64,000 nt of DNA from Neoroseomonas marina (lineage in GTDB: Bacteria > Pseudomonadota > Alphaproteobacteria > Acetobacterales > Acetobacteraceae), in contig NZ_JABBKX010000012.1 in assembly GCF_012927745.1 (NCBI RefSeq), forward strand, positions 62,001-126,000, in the 5' to 3' direction. A model generated the notes under the pieces. The model ran no database searches. It had not been told where the DNA came from and saw nothing but the letters and a program-made list of their open reading frames with translations. This document shows, piece after piece, positions 35,851 to 44,517 of this stretch. How positions within the stretch are numbered: the first letter of the stretch is position 1; each line of letters begins with the position of its first letter. The position numbers were made by a program, and so were the translations under genes.

Positions 35851-36806
35851 GTCAGCCCCGTCGAGACGAAGAGCAGCACCGCGCCCAGCAGCCCAAGCAG
35901 CAGTGCAGCGCCAAGGAATTCCGGCACGCGGAAGACACGCATCTTGGCGATGGCGCTTTCGAAGGCGGCCAGCGCCAGCGCCAGCGCGCCCATCTTCGCC
36001 ACCCAGGCCACGAGACCGAGGATCCACAGATGCGGCCCGGCGCCGGCCGGCGCCTGTCCCAGCGGCAGGAAGACCGCCGAAAGCAGCGCGAGCCACAGCG
36101 TCAGCCGCAGCATCGCCGCGAAGTCCCAGAGCGCGAGATGCCGGCCGGAGGCTTCGAGGATCATCGCCTCATGCACCATGGTCAGTTCGAGATGGGTGGC
36201 CGGGTTGTCGACCGGGATGCGGGCGTTCTCGGCGATCGCGACGGCGAGCAGCGCGACGAGGGCGAGGCCGAGCGAGACGCGCAGGCCAAGCCCCCCTTCG
36301 CGGAAGGCACCGGCGATGGCGTCCAGGTTCGTCGTGCCCGCGAGGATCGCGAGCGACAGCGCGGCGACGACGAGGGCCGGTTCGGCGAGTGCGGCGAAGG
36401 ACATCTCCCGCGCCGCGCCGAGCCCGCCGAAGGGCGTGCCGACATCCATCCCCGCCAGCGCCATCGCGACGCGCCCGAGCGCGAGCAGCCCCGCGACGAC
36501 GATGAGGTCCGAGAGCGGTGCGAAAGCCATGCCCCGCGCGAAGGAAGGCACCAGCGCCGCCGCCGCGACCGCCGCCCCGGCCGCGAGGTAGGGCGCGGCG
36601 CGCGAAACGGGCGAGGCGTTCTCCGCCAGCACCGGCGTCTTGCGCAGCAGCTTCAGCAGGTCCCGCAGCGGCTGCAGCGGATGGGCACCGCGCCGGCCCA
36701 TCATCCGCGCCTTGAGCCACCGCAGCACGCCGGTCAGGACGGGTGCCGCGGCGACGATCAGCACGATGTGCAGCGCCTGGGAGAGGATCGACCACACGAT
36801 CGCCAT
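35847..36806 (-). CDS. hyfC: Hydrogenase-4 membrane subunit-like protein (HyfC/NuoH-type)
   Basis: 319-residue NuoH/HyfC-type protein with eight helices, which links the peripheral arm to the membrane arm. Diagnostic blocks are PLQPLRDLLKLLRKTPV after helix 1, AENARIPVDNPATHLELTMVHEAMILEASG, and FESAIAKMRVFRVPEFLGAA near the C-terminus. The ATG at 36806 overlaps the hyfB stop by one base (TGATG). The charged residues of the quinone/coupling loop are kept even though the Ni-Fe site of the partner is lost. Confidence 0.92.
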   Translation of the reverse strand: MAIVWSILSQALHIVLIVAAAPVLTGVLRWLKARMMGRRGAHPLQPLRDLLKLLRKTPVLAENASPVSRAAPYLAAGAAVAAAALVPSFARGMAFAPLSDLIVVAGLLALGRVAMALAGMDVGTPFGGLGAAREMSFAALAEPALVVAALSLAILAGTTNLDAIAGAFREGGLGLRVSLGLALVALLAVAIAENARIPVDNPATHLELTMVHEAMILEASGRHLALWDFAAMLRLTLWLALLSAVFLPLGQAPAGAGPHLWILGLVAWVAKMGALALALAAFESAIAKMRVFRVPEFLGAALLLGLLGAVLLFVSTGLT

Positions 36807-38821
36807 CAACGCGCCTCCAGCCAGGCGAGCAGGGCGAGCATCAGCACCACCGCGCCGAAAGTCAGGCCGAGGCATTGCCGGATCGACAGGTCGCGCAGCC
36901 GTTCCGCCTGCGCCGCGGCCGCGTCCCGCCAGCGCGGCACCGGCCCCTCGAGCGCGACGAGGGCGGGGTCGTCGAAGCCGGAGTGGAGGATGGCGGGCCC
37001 GGTGGCACCGGGCGGCGGCATGGTCACGCCCTCCCGCGCCACCAGCAGGCTCGTGCCGAGCATCCGGCGCAGCGGCTGGCCGAAGCCCGATGCGGTCGGC
37101 TGCGTCGAGGGATCGCCGAAGGGCAGGTGGTGCGGCGCGGCGATGAAGCCGCAATCCCAGATCGGTCCGCGCGCCACGCCCGTCGGCGCGCGCCGGCGCA
37201 CGGCCCAGACCACGGCGCCGATCGCCGCTGCGAGCAGCAGCGCGACCAGCAGCGGCCAATAGCGGGCCCCGCCTTCCGCCGCGCCGATGGCGACGAAGCC
37301 CGCGCGCGGCGCCGCGGCGCGCGTCATGAGCCGCAGCGCCGGTTCCGCGAGGTCGAGCATGAGGCCGGGCAGCAGTCCGAACAGCACGGTCAGCCCGGCC
37401 GGCAGGATCAGCGCGGCCTGGACCAGCCGCCCGCCTTCCTCCGCCCCCGCCGCACGCGGCGTCCGCGGCCTGCCGAGGAAGACCAAGCCCCAGAAGCGGA
37501 CCATCGCCGCGGCCGCGAGGGCGGCGGCCAGCGCGGCCAGCGCCGTCGCCGCCGCGGCACCCATCTGGAAGGCGAGGTCGCCCACCCGCCAGGAGGCCAG
37601 CAGCGCCTGCAGCAGCAGCCATTCGGAGGCGAAGCCCGACAGCGGCGGTAGGGAGGCGGCCGCCGCCACGCCCGCCAGCGCCGCCCAGGCGGTGACCGGC
37701 ATGCGATGGATCAGCCCGCCCAGCCGGTCGATCCGCCGCGACAGCGCCCCATGCAGCACTTCCCCGGCGGCCAGGAACAGCAGGGTCTTGAAGACGGCAT
37801 GGTTCAGCGCGTGCAGCAGCGCCGCCCCGGCCGCGAGGGCCGCCAGCGCCGGCAGGTCCGCGCCGCGGAAGGCCAGTGCGAGCCCGAGGCCGATCGAGAT
37901 CAGCCCGACATTCTCGATGGTCGAACAGGCGAGGAGCGTCTTGATGTCGTCCTCGAGATTGGCGCGCAGCGCGCCGATCACCGCCGAGGCCGCGCCGAGT
38001 GCCACCAGCGGCGCGCCGAGCCAGAGCGGCTGCGCCGTCCCCATCAGGTCGAAGGCGAAACGGGCGAGGACATAGAGCGCGACCTTGGTCATTGCGCCCG
38101 ACATGAGCGCCGAGACATGGCTCGGCGCCGCCGGATGGGCGAGCGGCAGCCACACATGCAGCGGCGCGAGCCCTGCCTTCGATCCGGCCCCGGCGAGCAC
38201 CAGCGCCAGCACCAGCGCGGCACGCCATCCATCGGGCGGCGCTTCGCGCAGCGCGGCGAAGGCCACATCGCCGGCACCGCCGGCCAGCATGCCGAAGGCG
38301 AGGATCAGCGACAGCCCGCCGAAGCCCGCGAAGCCGAGATAGATGCGCGCGGCACGCCGGTTCGCCTCCTCCTCATGGTCGTGCGCGACGAGCACCCATG
38401 AGGCGAGGGACATCGCCTCGAAGCCGAGCAGGAGGGTGAAGCCGTCGGCAGCGAGCAGCGTGACCGCCATGCCGGCCAGGAAGAGCGGGTAGGGGACGAG
38501 GCGGCGCGGCGCTTCCGGCCCGTGCAGGCTGCCCAGGGCGAAGATCGAGGCGGCGGTTCCCGCCAGCCCCAGGATCAGCAGGAACCAGGCGGACAACGCA
38601 TCGATCGCGACCCGCGCCGGGCCCCAGGGCGGGCCGAACGGCAGGTCGGCGGCTTCCGGGCTGCCGAGCAGGCCGCCGATGGCCCCCATCGCGATCAGCA
38701 GGGACGCTGCCGCGCAACCACCGAACACGGCGCGACCGCCGGCCTCGTGGCGGGCCAGCACGGGCGCCGCCACCGCAAGCGCCAATAGGCTCCCGGTGGC
38801 CAGGAGCAGCAGGGTCAGCAT
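36806..38821 (-). CDS. hyfB: Hydrogenase-4 membrane subunit-like proton channel (HyfB/NuoL-type)
   Basis: About 671 residues with roughly 16 helices. NuoL/M core motifs are visible: LLLGFEAMSLASWVLVAHDHEEEANRRAARIY, GSKAGLAPLHVWLPLAHPAAPSHVSALMSGAMTKVALY and LNHAVFKTLLFLAAGEVLHG. It also has the HyfB-specific tail with WDCGF. It heads the operon. The ATG at 38821 starts at the first helix; the frame is open to 38884, and neither candidate has a clear ribosome site. This and HyfF would be the two ion pumps of the complex. Confidence 0.9.
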   Translation of the reverse strand: MLTLLLLATGSLLALAVAAPVLARHEAGGRAVFGGCAAASLLIAMGAIGGLLGSPEAADLPFGPPWGPARVAIDALSAWFLLILGLAGTAASIFALGSLHGPEAPRRLVPYPLFLAGMAVTLLAADGFTLLLGFEAMSLASWVLVAHDHEEEANRRAARIYLGFAGFGGLSLILAFGMLAGGAGDVAFAALREAPPDGWRAALVLALVLAGAGSKAGLAPLHVWLPLAHPAAPSHVSALMSGAMTKVALYVLARFAFDLMGTAQPLWLGAPLVALGAASAVIGALRANLEDDIKTLLACSTIENVGLISIGLGLALAFRGADLPALAALAAGAALLHALNHAVFKTLLFLAAGEVLHGALSRRIDRLGGLIHRMPVTAWAALAGVAAAASLPPLSGFASEWLLLQALLASWRVGDLAFQMGAAAATALAALAAALAAAAMVRFWGLVFLGRPRTPRAAGAEEGGRLVQAALILPAGLTVLFGLLPGLMLDLAEPALRLMTRAAAPRAGFVAIGAAEGGARYWPLLVALLLAAAIGAVVWAVRRRAPTGVARGPIWDCGFIAAPHHLPFGDPSTQPTASGFGQPLRRMLGTSLLVAREGVTMPPPGATGPAILHSGFDDPALVALEGPVPRWRDAAAAQAERLRDLSIRQCLGLTFGAVVLMLALLAWLEAR

Positions 38822-39097
38822 GGCAAGGCGGAGTCGCTGGTCACCGGCAGAGGATACCCCCCATGGCCATTCAGGGAAGCGCATGCTTCAGCGGCACCGG
38901 GGTGGAGAAACCCTCATTTTGTGAATTGTCCCAGGGTATGATACCGCCGCTCCGCTGGCGCGCGGTGGATCGCGCGGCGCCTGCCTGCGAAACGACCAGG
39001 ATCGGGAATCGGACGTGGAACGCCGTCACCTCGTCGCCAGCCCCATGGCCGGGCTCGTCCAAGCCGTGCACGCGGCCCGGGGGCGGGGGAACGGGGC

Positions 39098-39646
39098 ATG
39101 AGGCCGTTGCTCGCCTTCAGCCGCGGCATGGACGCGGTCAGCGCCGCCTTCGGCAGGATCGCGGACTGGATGGTCCTCGCGGCCTGCGCGGTCAGCGCCG
39201 GGAATGCGGTGATCCGGTACGGCTTCTCGATGTCGTCCAACGCCTGGCTCGAGGTGCAGTGGTACCTCTTCGCCGGCGTGGTGATGCTGGGCGCGTCCTA
39301 CACGCTCGAGCGCAACGAGCATGTCCGCGTCGACCTCGTCTATGGCAGCGTCAGCGCGCGGGCACGGCTGTGGATCGACGTCTTCGGCATCATCTTCTTC
39401 CTGCTGCCGGGCATGGCGCTGCTGGCCTGGATGACCTGGCCCTTCTTCTGGGACGCCTGGGTGCGCGGGGAGGGCTCGCCCAATGCCGGCGGCCTCATCC
39501 GCTGGCCCGTCAAGATCGTGATGCCGCTCGGCTTCCTGCTCGTGACGCTGCAGGGCCTGTCCGAACTGGTGAAGCGCATCGCCGCGCTGAAGGGCACCGC
39601 GCCCGAGGCCGCGCATCTCGCCGAATACCACCGACCGGAGCAGTGA
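39098..39646 (+). CDS. dctQ: TRAP transporter small permease (DctQ)
   Basis: 182-residue four-helix membrane protein of the DctQ type. It has the typical NAVIRYGFSMSSNAWLEVQWYLFAGVVMLGASYTLERNEHVRVDLVYGSV block with conserved Glu/Trp. It pairs with DctM to form the membrane part of a TRAP uptake system for organic acids. The ATG at 39098 follows GGGGAACGGGGC. The dctM start is four bases after its stop. No periplasmic DctP gene is adjacent. Confidence 0.9.
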   Translation: MRPLLAFSRGMDAVSAAFGRIADWMVLAACAVSAGNAVIRYGFSMSSNAWLEVQWYLFAGVVMLGASYTLERNEHVRVDLVYGSVSARARLWIDVFGIIFFLLPGMALLAWMTWPFFWDAWVRGEGSPNAGGLIRWPVKIVMPLGFLLVTLQGLSELVKRIAALKGTAPEAAHLAEYHRPEQ

Positions 39647-39650
39647 GATC

Positions 39651-41063
39651 GTGCTGAGCCTGGAAATCATGCCGCCGCTGATGTTCGGCGGCCTGGTGGT
39701 CTTCCTGCTGATGGGCTTCCCGGTGGCGTTCTCGCTGTCCGCGGTCGGGCTGTTCTTCGGCTTCCTGTCGATCGAGATGGGCTTCTTCACCACCGCCTAT
39801 CTCGGCAACCTGCCGCTGCGGGTCTTCGGCATCCTGTCGAACGACCTGCTGCTGTCGATCCCGTTCTTCACGCTGATGGGCGCGATCCTCGAACGCTGCG
39901 GCCTGGCGGAGGACCTGCTCGAGGGCACCGGGCAGCTCTTCGGCAAGATCCCGGGCGGTCTCGCCTATGCGGTCATCCTGGTCGGCGCGGTGCTCGGCGC
40001 CATCACGGGCACGGTCGCGGCCTCGGTCATCGCCATGGGCATGATCTCGCTGCCCATCATGATGCGCTACGGCTATGACATGCGCATCGCGACGGGCGTG
40101 ATCGCCGCGTCCGGCACCATCACGCAGGTGATCCCGCCCTCCCTGGTGCTGATCGTCCTCGGCGACCAGCTGGGGAAGTCGGTCGGCGACATGTATGCCG
40201 GGGCGATCGGCCCGTCCTTCCTGCAGGTGTTGCTCTTCGTGCTGTTCATTGCGGGGGTGTCGATCTTCGCGCCGCACAAGGTGCCGCCCCTGCCGCCCGA
40301 GGCGCTGGCGCCGCGCGGATGGTCGCTCTGGTGGCGCGTGCTGAAGGGCATGGTGCCCTCGATCGTGCTGATCTTCCTCGTGCTCGGGACCATCTTCCTC
40401 GGCCTTGCGACACCCACGGAAGCGGGGGCCATGGGGGCGGTGGGCGCCGTGGCGCTCGCGGTGATGAACGGCCGGTATTCGTGGAAGCTGATGCGGGAGG
40501 CGATGGCGAACACGATGCGGATCACCTCCATGGTGATCTTCATCCTGATCGGCGCGACCGTGTTCAGCCTGGTATTCCAGGGCGTGGACGGCAGCCACTG
40601 GATCGAGCACCTGCTGTCGCACCTGCCGGGCGGTCAGACGGGCTTCCTCGTCTTCGTCAACGTCTTCGTGTTCTTCCTGGCCTTCTTCCTCGACTTCTTC
40701 GAGATCGCCTTCATCATCATCCCGTTGCTGGCGCCGGTGGCGGCCAAGCTCGACATCGACCTGGTGTGGTTCGGCGTCCTGCTCTGCATCAACATGCAGA
40801 CGTCCTTCATGCACCCGCCCTTCGGCTTCGCGCTGTTCTACCTGCGCGGCATCGCGCCCAAGGAAGTGCTGTCGAAGGACATCTACTGGGGCGCCATCCC
40901 CTGGGTGGGGCTGCAGCTGCTGCTGGTCGCGATCGTGATCCTGTGGCCCGAAAGCGTGACCTACTGGCTCGACAGGGGCACCGGCGTCGATCCCTCCACC
41001 GTGCGGATCGAGGTGCCGATGCCGGATACGAGCGAGGAGAACGAGGTGCCGGTCTTTAGGTAA
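39651..41063 (+). CDS. dctM: TRAP transporter large permease (DctM)
   Basis: 470-residue DctM-type protein with about 12-13 helices and the family motifs GGLAYAVILVGAVLGAITGTVAAS and GVIAASGTITQVIPPSLVLIV. The long size matches the DctM subgroup with an extended loop near ALAPRGWSLWWRVLKGM. It begins with GTG at 39651 and is co-transcribed with dctQ. The C-terminal tail (PSTVRIEVPMPDTSEENEVPVFR) is cytoplasmic or periplasmic and non-conserved. The binding protein must be encoded elsewhere. Confidence 0.92.
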   Translation: MLSLEIMPPLMFGGLVVFLLMGFPVAFSLSAVGLFFGFLSIEMGFFTTAYLGNLPLRVFGILSNDLLLSIPFFTLMGAILERCGLAEDLLEGTGQLFGKIPGGLAYAVILVGAVLGAITGTVAASVIAMGMISLPIMMRYGYDMRIATGVIAASGTITQVIPPSLVLIVLGDQLGKSVGDMYAGAIGPSFLQVLLFVLFIAGVSIFAPHKVPPLPPEALAPRGWSLWWRVLKGMVPSIVLIFLVLGTIFLGLATPTEAGAMGAVGAVALAVMNGRYSWKLMREAMANTMRITSMVIFILIGATVFSLVFQGVDGSHWIEHLLSHLPGGQTGFLVFVNVFVFFLAFFLDFFEIAFIIIPLLAPVAAKLDIDLVWFGVLLCINMQTSFMHPPFGFALFYLRGIAPKEVLSKDIYWGAIPWVGLQLLLVAIVILWPESVTYWLDRGTGVDPSTVRIEVPMPDTSEENEVPVFR

Positions 41064-41172
41064 GGCAGATCCCGATCCGGCGGGGCCGCCTGATCGGGTG
41101 AGGATGCTCGCCGGGCGACGACACGGATAGGCCGCCCTGCGCCGGGCCTACGACAGCGGCGCCGGCGGGCGG

Positions 41173-41997
41173 CTACAGCATCGCGAGGCTGCGCTTCCTC
41201 GTCGGCGGCGCGAAGCCCCGGTCCAGCGTCGTGAGGTCCTCCGCGGTCAGCACGATGTCCCGCGCCGTGGCGTTCTGGCGCACATGGGCCGGATCGGAAG
41301 CCTTGGGGATGCTGACGACGTGCGGATGGCGCAGCGTCCAGGCGATGGCGACCTGCGCCGGCGTCACGCCGTGCCGCTGCGCGACCTCGGCCAGCGCCGC
41401 GTTGCGCAGCATCCGCCCGCCCTGGCCGACCGGGGAATAGGCCATCACCGGCATGCGGTGGCCGGCGCAGAAGGGCAGCAGGTCGAACTCCACGCCGCGA
41501 TGCTCGAGGCTGTAGAGCACTTGGTCCGTGGCGCAGTCCGGCAGCGCGGCGCCGAGCTCCTCGAGGTCGTCCACGTCGCAGTTGGACACGCCCCAGTGGC
41601 GGATCTTGCCCGCGGCCTTCAGCGCCTCGAAGGCCGCGACCGTCTCGGCCAGCGGATGCGATCCGCGCCAGTGCAGCAGATAGAGATCGATGGTCTCGAC
41701 CCGCAGGCGCTTGAGGCTGCGCTCGCAGGCGGCGACGGCGCCGCGGCGCGACGCGTTGTGGGGATAGACCTTGGAGACGAGGAAGACGCCGTCCCGGCGG
41801 CCGGCGATCGCCTCGCCCACCACCTCCTCGGCTCCGCCCTCGCCATACATCTCGGCGGTGTCGATCAGGGTCATGCCCAGGTCGAGGCCGAGGCGCAGGG
41901 CATCGACCTCGATCCGGCGCTGGGAGGCGAGTTCCCCCATGTGCCAGGTGCCTTGGCCAAGGGCCGGCACCGGGGTTCCGTCGGGCAGGGTCGGCAT
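41173..41997 (-). CDS. Aldo/keto reductase
   Basis: 274-residue AKR of the TIM-barrel family. The catalytic tetrad is present: Asp and Tyr in [12 protein letters not shown], Lys in LVSKVYP and His in YLLHWRG. NADP-binding residues lie in [15 protein letters not shown] near the C-terminus. It starts [22 protein letters not shown], as expected for the AKR5-like/YeaE-like group. Stand-alone gene, convergent with dctM. Substrate unknown. Confidence 0.92.
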   Translation of the reverse strand: MPTLPDGTPVPALGQGTWHMGELASQRRIEVDALRLGLDLGMTLIDTAEMYGEGGAEEVVGEAIAGRRDGVFLVSKVYPHNASRRGAVAACERSLKRLRVETIDLYLLHWRGSHPLAETVAAFEALKAAGKIRHWGVSNCDVDDLEELGAALPDCATDQVLYSLEHRGVEFDLLPFCAGHRMPVMAYSPVGQGGRMLRNAALAEVAQRHGVTPAQVAIAWTLRHPHVVSIPKASDPAHVRQNATARDIVLTAEDLTTLDRGFAPPTRKRSLAML

Positions 41998-42062
41998 GGC
42001 GGCGTCTCCGCGGTCGTTCCGCGAAGACTATGCCGCCTTGCCGGTCGGCGCGACCCGGCGGG

Positions 42063-42773
42063 TCAGTCCGCCGCGACCTCGACCATCACCAACTCGGCAT
42101 CCTCGGTCGCCGTGATGGTGAATTCCGTCTCGTCGCGGATGGCGATGCCGTCGCGCGCCGAGGCGGGGGTGCCGTTAACGGTCACCGCGCCGCGGGCCGG
42201 CACGATGTAGGCCGCGCGGCCCGGGGCGAGCGCCTGCACGAGGCTCTGCCCCTTCTTCATCGTGGTCGCGAGCACCGCACCGTCGACGTTGATCGGCAGG
42301 GCGCCGTTGCCGCCATCCTGCGGACGGCCGGAGGCGAGCACCTCGAAGCCGGCCTCGCGCTGTTCCTTCGGGAACTGCTTCGCCCCCCAGGCGGGCTTCA
42401 CGCCGCGGCGGTCGGGCATGATCCAGATCTGGAAGATGCGCGTGGTCGTGGGCTCGAGGTTGTATTCGGCATGCACCACCCCGCTGCCGGCGGACATGAT
42501 CTGCACGTCGCCGGCCTCGGTGCGGCCCTCGTTGCCCATGTTGTCGCGGTGCGTGATCGCCCCTTCGCGGACATAGGTGATGATCTCCATGTCGCGGTGC
42601 GGGTGCGGGTCGAAGCCGGTGCCGGGCGCGATCTCGTCGTCGTTCCAGACGCGCAGCCGGCCCCAGGCCATGCGCTGCGGGTCCATGTAGTGGCCGAAGG
42701 AGAAGTGGTGGTTGGCGTTCAGCCAGCCGAAATTGGCCTTGCCGAGGCTCGAGAAGGGGCGGATGTCGATCAT
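42063..42773 (-). CDS. Pirin family protein (YhhW-like bicupin)
   Basis: 236-residue pirin with two cupin domains. The N-terminal metal site is GFDPHPHRDMEIITYVREG...HRDNMG...GDVQIMSAGSGVVHAEYN, giving the His-His-His-Glu set of YhhW-type quercetinase-like pirins. The C-terminal cupin is degenerate. GGAG lies upstream of the ATG at 42773. It is divergent from the OmpA lipoprotein gene, with a 217-base gap rich in inverted repeats. Confidence 0.92.
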   Translation of the reverse strand: MIDIRPFSSLGKANFGWLNANHHFSFGHYMDPQRMAWGRLRVWNDDEIAPGTGFDPHPHRDMEIITYVREGAITHRDNMGNEGRTEAGDVQIMSAGSGVVHAEYNLEPTTTRIFQIWIMPDRRGVKPAWGAKQFPKEQREAGFEVLASGRPQDGGNGALPINVDGAVLATTMKKGQSLVQALAPGRAAYIVPARGAVTVNGTPASARDGIAIRDETEFTITATEDAELVMVEVAAD

Positions 42774-42841
42774 CGTCGTGATCTCCGTTTCGGGGCGGGC
42801 CGCGCCCGCCGTTCGGCATCCGAGATAGGCCTCGGCCCGCG

Positions 42842-42892
42842 CCCCCGCCACGCCGGGGGTGCAATCGCCCCCATTCATGCCCTGAATGGGGG
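42842..42892. promoter_or_regulatory. Two inverted repeats in the pirin-ompA divergent region
   Basis: CCCCCG (42842-42847) pairs with CGGGGG (42854-42859). A perfect 10-bp repeat, CCCCCATTCA (42868-42877) and TGAATGGGGG (42883-42892), flanks a five-base loop. Because the flanking genes point away from each other, these cannot be end-of-gene terminators; an operator or a 5'-leader hairpin is more likely. Confidence 0.4.
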
Positions 42893-42990
42893 AAGGGCTT
42901 GCACCCTGCCGAAAACGGATCGCGTTTCGCTCCTGCCGCCGCCCTCCGGACGCGCCACAATGGCGGTCCCGTCCGACGAGGAGGAAAGAG

Positions 42991-43533
42991 ATGCGTCGCA
43001 CCTTCCTAAAGCTTGCCGTGGCGCCGGCGGCGCTCGGGCTGCTCGGCCTGACCGGCTGCGTGTCCATGGAGCGCTACGAGGAACTCGAGCGCGCCTACCA
43101 GCAGCTGCAGGGCCGCTACACCGCGGACGAGGCCGAGATCCGCATGCTGCAGGGCCGGCTGCGGGTGACCATGACGGACCGCATCCTGTTCCCCTCCGGC
43201 GGCTATCGCATCGAGGAAGCGGCGCGGCAGCAGCTGCGCAAGATGGTGCCGACCCTGCAGGGCCTGGTGCAGACCCGCGTCATCGTCGAGGGCTACACCG
43301 ACAACACGCCGGTCGGGCCGGAGCTCCGCCGGATGGGGATCAGCTCGAACCTCGATTTGTCCTCGCGCCGCGCCGACACGGTGGCGGACACGCTGATCCG
43401 CGAAGGCGCGCCGCGGAACCTGATCTCGGCCGACGGGCGTGGCGAGTCGAACCCGATCGCCTCCAACGACACACCGCAGGGGCGGGCGCAGAACCGGCGC
43501 ATCGAGATCACGCTGGTCGGTCCCGGCAACTGA
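42991..43533 (+). CDS. OmpA-family outer-membrane lipoprotein
   Basis: 180-residue lipoprotein. The lipobox is LGLTGC with lipidated Cys at about 24, then a short coiled coil (MERYEELERAYQQLQGRYTADEAEIRML, about 27-56). A C-terminal OmpA peptidoglycan-binding domain (about 65-175) contains VEGYTDNTPVGPEL and NRRIEITL. The start ATG at 42991 has GGAGGA about six bases upstream. It would tether the outer membrane to peptidoglycan, resembling the MotB-like/YiaD group. Confidence 0.9.
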   Translation: MRRTFLKLAVAPAALGLLGLTGCVSMERYEELERAYQQLQGRYTADEAEIRMLQGRLRVTMTDRILFPSGGYRIEEAARQQLRKMVPTLQGLVQTRVIVEGYTDNTPVGPELRRMGISSNLDLSSRRADTVADTLIREGAPRNLISADGRGESNPIASNDTPQGRAQNRRIEITLVGPGN

Positions 43534-43587
43534 CCGGCGCGGCGCGCGGCGGCGGTACCGGGGGGCCGGCCGCTGCCGCGTTGCGCC

Positions 43588-44466
43588 TCAGCGGCACATC
43601 AGGACGGGGATCTCGGCGTTCTCGAGCACGTGCCGCGTCACGCCGCCGAGGATGAGCTGGCGCAGGCGCGAATGGGAATAGGCGCCCATGCAGAGCAGGT
43701 CCGCCCCGAAATCCCGCACCGCCCCGAGCAGCCCGGCGCCCACTTCGCGCGTCGTCGGCTTGAAGGGGACGATCTCGGCATCGATGGAGTGCCAGCGCAG
43801 ATAGGCCTGGATCCCTTCGGCCTTCGGGCCCCGGCGCTGGTATTCGTCGGCGCAGAGGATCCGCACCGCGGTCGCCTTGTGCAGCCAGGGCAGGGCGGCG
43901 GCGACCGCGGCGGCACTTTCCGCGGTGCCGTTCCAGGCGACGCAGACGCGGTTGCCGATATCGGGCGGGGCGACGCGCGGGGCGATCAGCACCGGGCGAC
44001 CCGAGTCGAACAGGATCGCGTGCAGCGCGTCGGAGGACGAGACGTCCTCCCCCGCTTCCGGATGCGGCACCACGGCGAGGTCATAGAGGCGGGACTGCTG
44101 TGCGACGATGTCCTCCTCGCGCCCCGCGATGGATTCGAAGGACAGCGTCGGGCCGCCCGACTTGGCCGCGGTGTCCGGATTGTCGGCGAGCGTCACGCCG
44201 CCGAGGCCGGAGGTGAACTTCTCGAACAGCGTGCGCACGCGCTCCGCGCGTTCGCCGCTTTCGCGTTCGGTCGCGGCCATCATCTCCTCGATCATCGCGC
44301 CCGACAGGCCTTCGCCGGCGAGCGGCGCGACGTCGCGCGCATCGACGCGGACATGGAGGCAATGGACATGCGCGCCCCAGGCGCGCGCGGTGATCAGCGC
44401 AGTGGCGAGGGCCGCCTCGCCAGCGGCGGTCCCGGTCAGCGGCAGCAGCAGCCGGCGATAGGCCAT
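43588..44466 (-). CDS. Double universal stress protein (UspA family)
   Basis: 292-residue tandem Usp protein. The N-terminal copy starts YRRLLLPLTGTAAGEAALATAL. The C-terminal copy starts NRVCVAWNGTAESAAAVAAAL and ends with MGAYSHSRLRQLILGGVTRHVLENAEIPVLMCR, in which the G-x2-x-G-type ATP-binding stretch is partly changed. Cytoplasmic and stress-linked. The gene stands alone. I see no FNR box upstream, unlike the CBS-BON gene. Confidence 0.9.
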   Translation of the reverse strand: MAYRRLLLPLTGTAAGEAALATALITARAWGAHVHCLHVRVDARDVAPLAGEGLSGAMIEEMMAATERESGERAERVRTLFEKFTSGLGGVTLADNPDTAAKSGGPTLSFESIAGREEDIVAQQSRLYDLAVVPHPEAGEDVSSSDALHAILFDSGRPVLIAPRVAPPDIGNRVCVAWNGTAESAAAVAAALPWLHKATAVRILCADEYQRRGPKAEGIQAYLRWHSIDAEIVPFKPTTREVGAGLLGAVRDFGADLLCMGAYSHSRLRQLILGGVTRHVLENAEIPVLMCR

Positions 44467-44517
44467 GATGAGAAGCTCCCCTTCCTCGCTGCGTTCTGCG
44501 TCAGTCGATCACGCACA

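Noticed and set aside
38822-39097. A missing dctP or short gene before dctQ
   Set aside because: No frame with a signal peptide or plausible start in the 276 bases; it appears to hold only promoters, with an A/T-richer patch near 38920-38945.
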